Shown: positions 61,458 to 64,000 of the stretch, one piece after another
How the letters are laid out: each line of letters begins with the position of its first letter
How positions within the stretch are numbered: position 1 is the first letter of the stretch
Assembly: GCF_011250515.1 (NCBI RefSeq)
Contig: NZ_JAANOP010000011.1
Span: 1-64,000 of the forward strand
Direction of reading: 5' to 3'
DNA: 64,000 bases
Source: Aquirufa ecclesiirivi
GTDB taxonomy: Bacteria; Bacteroidota; Bacteroidia; Cytophagales; Spirosomataceae
Notes under the pieces: generated by a model
The model's input: the letters and a program-made list of their open reading frames with translations, nothing else
What the model was told of the DNA's origin: nothing
Database searches by the model: none
Position numbers and translations under genes: made by a program

Positions 61458-62470
61458 TAGCGAATGATCAAGGAGTTTTTGTTGACTCTTGGAGCTTGTC
61501 CGCCTCGTAAAACCGTGTTTCCATTGAATTTCAAAGACTGATCTATTTCCATGCCATGGATAAAATCAGATTCTTTAATTTGTCCACTTTGTGCAAAAGC
61601 ATCCAAGGCGTTTTGGTAGGTCACTAAACGAATATCTTCATCGGTAATGCCTTTCATCTTCATCAATGCTGCTGTTTTTGGAATCGCTAAGGGATCGGAA
61701 ATTCCCCAATCTGCCGCTGAATTGATCATGATCATGGATGGACCGTATTGTTTCACTATCTCCACCATACGCTCATTTCCCATTTTGGTGAATGGGTAAA
61801 TGGTAAAGGCGGCATAAAATCCTTGGTCCAAAACCGATTTAACCGTTTCTTCGTTGTTATGGTCAATAATGACCATTTTCGGATCTAAACCATGCTCCAA
61901 AGCAATGGCCATACTTCTTTCTGTACCTTTTTTCTTATCGCGGTGAGGCGTATGCACCTGCACAGGTAAACCCATTTCTTTGGCCAATTCCAGTTGTGCT
62001 CGGTAGTATTTTTCTTCCAAGGCTGTTTGATCATCAAAACCAATTTCACCAACACCTACTACGCCTTCTTTTTGCAAAAACAAAGGTAAAATCTCCATCA
62101 CTTCCTCAGCCAAAGCCTCATTATTAGCCTCTCGTGAGTTTAATCCAATGGTGCAATAATGCTTGATACCAAACTGAGAAGAACGAAAACGCTCCCAACC
62201 CACCAAAGTAGCAAAATAGTCTTTGAACGACGATAAACCTGTTCTTGGTTGACCTAACCAGAAGGCAGGCTCAATGATGGCCACGACTCCAGCATCCGCC
62301 AAGGCTTGGTAATCATCCGTTGTTCTTGCCGTCATGTGCACATGCGGATCAAAAAACTTCATGCCTTTGATGTATTGCTCAAATGTTTCTTCCACGGTGC
62401 TCGCAGTCATTTCTTCCTCTGCAGATCCTTGAAAATGGGATGGGTTCGATAGGTGTGGATTTTTACACAT
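61457..62470 (-). CDS. eboB: EboB: TatD-family metal-dependent hydrolase
   Basis: The 337-residue TIM-barrel hydrolase has metal-ligand motifs FDPHVHMTARTTDDY (about 40-54), GVGEIGFDD (Glu about 142-144), VQVHTPHRDKKKG (about 172-184), MVIIDHNNEETV and INSAADWG. This matches the TatD-related EboB members rather than the nuclease TatD. The first 20 residues are poorly conserved in type, so ATG 62410 (MTASTVEE) is an alternative start. It is 4 bp after eboA and overlaps eboC by 1 bp. Confidence 0.88.
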   Translation of the reverse strand: MCKNPHLSNPSHFQGSAEEEMTASTVEETFEQYIKGMKFFDPHVHMTARTTDDYQALADAGVVAIIEPAFWLGQPRTGLSSFKDYFATLVGWERFRSSQFGIKHYCTIGLNSREANNEALAEEVMEILPLFLQKEGVVGVGEIGFDDQTALEEKYYRAQLELAKEMGLPVQVHTPHRDKKKGTERSMAIALEHGLDPKMVIIDHNNEETVKSVLDQGFYAAFTIYPFTKMGNERMVEIVKQYGPSMIMINSAADWGISDPLAIPKTAALMKMKGITDEDIRLVTYQNALDAFAQSGQIKESDFIHGMEIDQSLKFNGNTVLRGGQAPRVNKNSLIIR

Positions 62471-62474
62471 AATC

Positions 62475-63335
62475 CTAGGCTGGTTGGTAAATGGGTTCTG
62501 GTTTCTCTAAAGCTCCCCAAGCATCATTTGGGACGGCAGGAAGCTCGTTTTTATATTTTTCTGCCAATGTTTTCGCTTCAGCTAAGCTACTTTGCGCTAA
62601 AACAAGCGCAGCTGCCAAACGGTCTGAGGCGGAATCTGAATGAATTAATTTTTCAATATTGGGTAATATTGCTGGGTTCAAATAGGGGACAAGCAGGCGC
62701 CAAACTTGAGAAGGTACTCGTCGGTTCGCTGCCCATCTCTCATGCGCAAAATCCACCAAGGTTTGAACCAAAGCTTCGTTATTTCTTTCTTCTAAACCCT
62801 CAATTTGATGGATTGGCTTATCGTTGAAGATGCATTTTAAGACCAATTGGTTCCAAGCTAATTCCGAGAAATACTGCTTGGGATATGGATTTCCAAAGGC
62901 AATGGCATCAAAGATTAAACCCACATTAGAACGTACCGCATCTGTAGCACGGTTCATCCATGCTTCTGGATAGGCCAAAACCGGAATAGCGGAATACAGG
63001 GCAACGGACTCGTTTAATTCAGCGGTATCAAATAGCAGGTTAATTTTCTTGATGTATTCGTCTTGGCTTAATTCTCTTTCTTGGCAAAGGCTCAATAAAT
63101 ATACTCGTGCCAAACGGTCCAAAGTCCAGTCATTCCAATTCCAATCGGGTAGGATGGAGGCGGCCTGACTCAAGACTTCGTTTTCTAGTTCTTGTTTTTC
63201 TATAAAACGAGGAACCATGACAAAGCTCAACGATAATGAATTGGTGTCTTTCGCTGATTTTTCCTTCAACCAATCCAATTCTTTAGGTTGGCATTGTCCA
63301 GATAAGGCTTGAAATAATGGTTCTGAGATATTCAA
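62475..63335 (-). CDS. eboA: EboA: ebo-cluster protein of unknown biochemical role
   Basis: The 286-residue, mostly helical cytoplasmic protein has the EboA-type segment FDAIAFGNPYPKQYFSELAWNQLVLKCIFNDKPI (about 142-175) and VWRLLVPYLNPA. There is no recognised catalytic motif. The first gene of the cluster, transcribed towards eboF, it lies 100 bp after the glycosyltransferase stop. The spacer is A/T-rich and probably holds the cluster promoter, with only a weak TAAATTCG match. Confidence 0.85.
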   Translation of the reverse strand: MNISEPLFQALSGQCQPKELDWLKEKSAKDTNSLSLSFVMVPRFIEKQELENEVLSQAASILPDWNWNDWTLDRLARVYLLSLCQERELSQDEYIKKINLLFDTAELNESVALYSAIPVLAYPEAWMNRATDAVRSNVGLIFDAIAFGNPYPKQYFSELAWNQLVLKCIFNDKPIHQIEGLEERNNEALVQTLVDFAHERWAANRRVPSQVWRLLVPYLNPAILPNIEKLIHSDSASDRLAAALVLAQSSLAEAKTLAEKYKNELPAVPNDAWGALEKPEPIYQPA

Positions 63336-63435
63336 AATTTACAATTTTATGATGATTTTAGGCTAAAAACGAATTTACTACATAATCCTTAGATTGATGA
63401 CATGATTTATGTATGATATTTATCAGAAATGCCAA

Positions 63436-64000
63436 TTAGTGTACATTTTCTTCGGGTTTGATCTGATAGGACTTTTTCGACAAAAAAACCGTTTGCCAAA
63501 AATAATGAAATAGCATGCCCGTTTTTCGACTGAACAAGACCTGATTCTCTGTATTGTGCATCAATGGCCTCATTTTGACCAGATTCAATAGGATTTTCCA
63601 AGTCCAAAACAAGGGAACTAAAGCTGCATAGTTCAATAAAATAAGCAAATAGGCTCCCAGGCCATAACTTTTCCTAATCCACAATAAATTGGATACTTGG
63701 ATTTGAACGGAAAAACGATTGACCCAGGAAGTTTTCGCTCTTCGGAAGGGATTATCTCCCAATAAATGCGTCACTCGGATATCCTCAAAATAGGCTAATT
63801 TCCCTGCTTTGATCAATCGAGTACTCCATTCGGCATCTTCGGCATACATGAAAAAATCCTCGTCCCAAGCTCCCACTTGATCGATCACTTTTTGACTCGT
63901 CATCAAGAAAAACCCAACTAAATTATTGGTTTCGAATCTTTCTTGAGCCACATAGCTAGGAAAACATTGGTACACCCATTTCTTCCATGCGGGAATATTG
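63436..64000 (-). CDS. Family 2 glycosyltransferase, C-terminal part (cut by window edge)
   Basis: The frame is open to the right edge (63975 is only an internal GTG; NIPAWKKWV precedes it in frame). The visible 188 residues include LVGFFLMTSQKVIDQVGAWDEDFFMYAEDAEWSTRLIKAG, the acceptor/metal-side motif of rhamnosyltransferase-like GT2 enzymes. A C-terminal hydrophobic helix follows (LGAYLLILLNYAALVPLFWTW). It is probably involved in lipopolysaccharide, exopolysaccharide or glycolipid synthesis. The nucleotide-binding half lies outside the window. Confidence 0.85.
   Translation of the reverse strand, partial: NIPAWKKWVYQCFPSYVAQERFETNNLVGFFLMTSQKVIDQVGAWDEDFFMYAEDAEWSTRLIKAGKLAYFEDIRVTHLLGDNPFRRAKTSWVNRFSVQIQVSNLLWIRKSYGLGAYLLILLNYAALVPLFWTWKILLNLVKMRPLMHNTENQVLFSRKTGMLFHYFWQTVFLSKKSYQIKPEENVH

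Noticed and set aside
1-64000. tRNA or rRNA genes
   Set aside because: I scanned the intergenic gaps for cloverleaf-type ends (GGTTCGA-like T arms, CCA) and rRNA core sequences and saw none. The GC-rich pieces at 22 and 50 kb belong to the A/B elements.

Overview
The window is a gene-dense stretch of a Bacteroidota chromosome, probably Cytophagales (Spirosomataceae-like). Support for this comes from a type IX secretion sorting domain on a VCBS-repeat protein (43125-45248), a TonB receptor with carboxypeptidase-like plug, DUF2490 and FadL-like barrels, BT_3928-family and DUF1599 proteins, promoters with the TAnnTTTG -7 box, and weak or absent Shine-Dalgarno sites. Base composition looks AT-leaning throughout. 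The genus is not established.

Layout: 1-430 holds the edge of an IS3-like element followed by a decayed non-autonomous element. 440-4209 is a loose group of small accessory genes (GyrI-like, DUF1801, DUF2490, DUF1398, AraC regulator, one unknown) with three copies of a perfect 33-bp palindrome. 4685-8699 carries glmM, a cysteine desulfurase and proS. 8832-11422 encodes an envelope lipoprotein and an outer-membrane barrel. 11427-21102 holds aroK, a BT_3928 protein, DUF1599, folP with a pabC-like gene, mogA, tcdA, a glycosyltransferase, a tRNA methyltransferase, RNase H, MarC, a class V aminotransferase and aroQ. xerD (21204-22112) is followed by about 950 bp of repeats. 23067-28200+ holds ald, tsaE, an SDR, an orphan MlaE-type permease and an Anbu proteasome / transglutaminase / alpha-E group. 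29391-46201 is mostly housekeeping (pyrD, ftsK, lolA-like, purQ, M1 peptidase, ahcY, murF) plus a DtxR-type regulator facing a TonB receptor, a solitary phage/eCIS-type tail-tube protein, and a TauE permease. leuS (46332-49154) is followed by 1.5 kb of mobile-element sequence.

From 50714 to the right edge all genes lie on the minus strand, often 1-9 bp apart. They include a secreted sulfatase / diheme cytochrome / beta-helix / isomerase / oxidoreductase block and a complete six-gene ebo cluster (eboA to eboF, 63335 down to 56840), a metabolite-export system of uncertain substrate. A partial glycosyltransferase lies at the right edge.

The most unusual signal is a dispersed 147-156 bp element in two subtypes (here A and B), present in three A copies, three full B copies and two fragments. 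Its terminal stem and an internal hairpin are kept while their sequences change in a compensatory way, which points to a selected RNA or DNA fold. At 49303-50669 one A and one B copy sit together inside a roughly 683-bp unit bounded by IS3-like ends, and that unit is present as a head-to-tail dimer.
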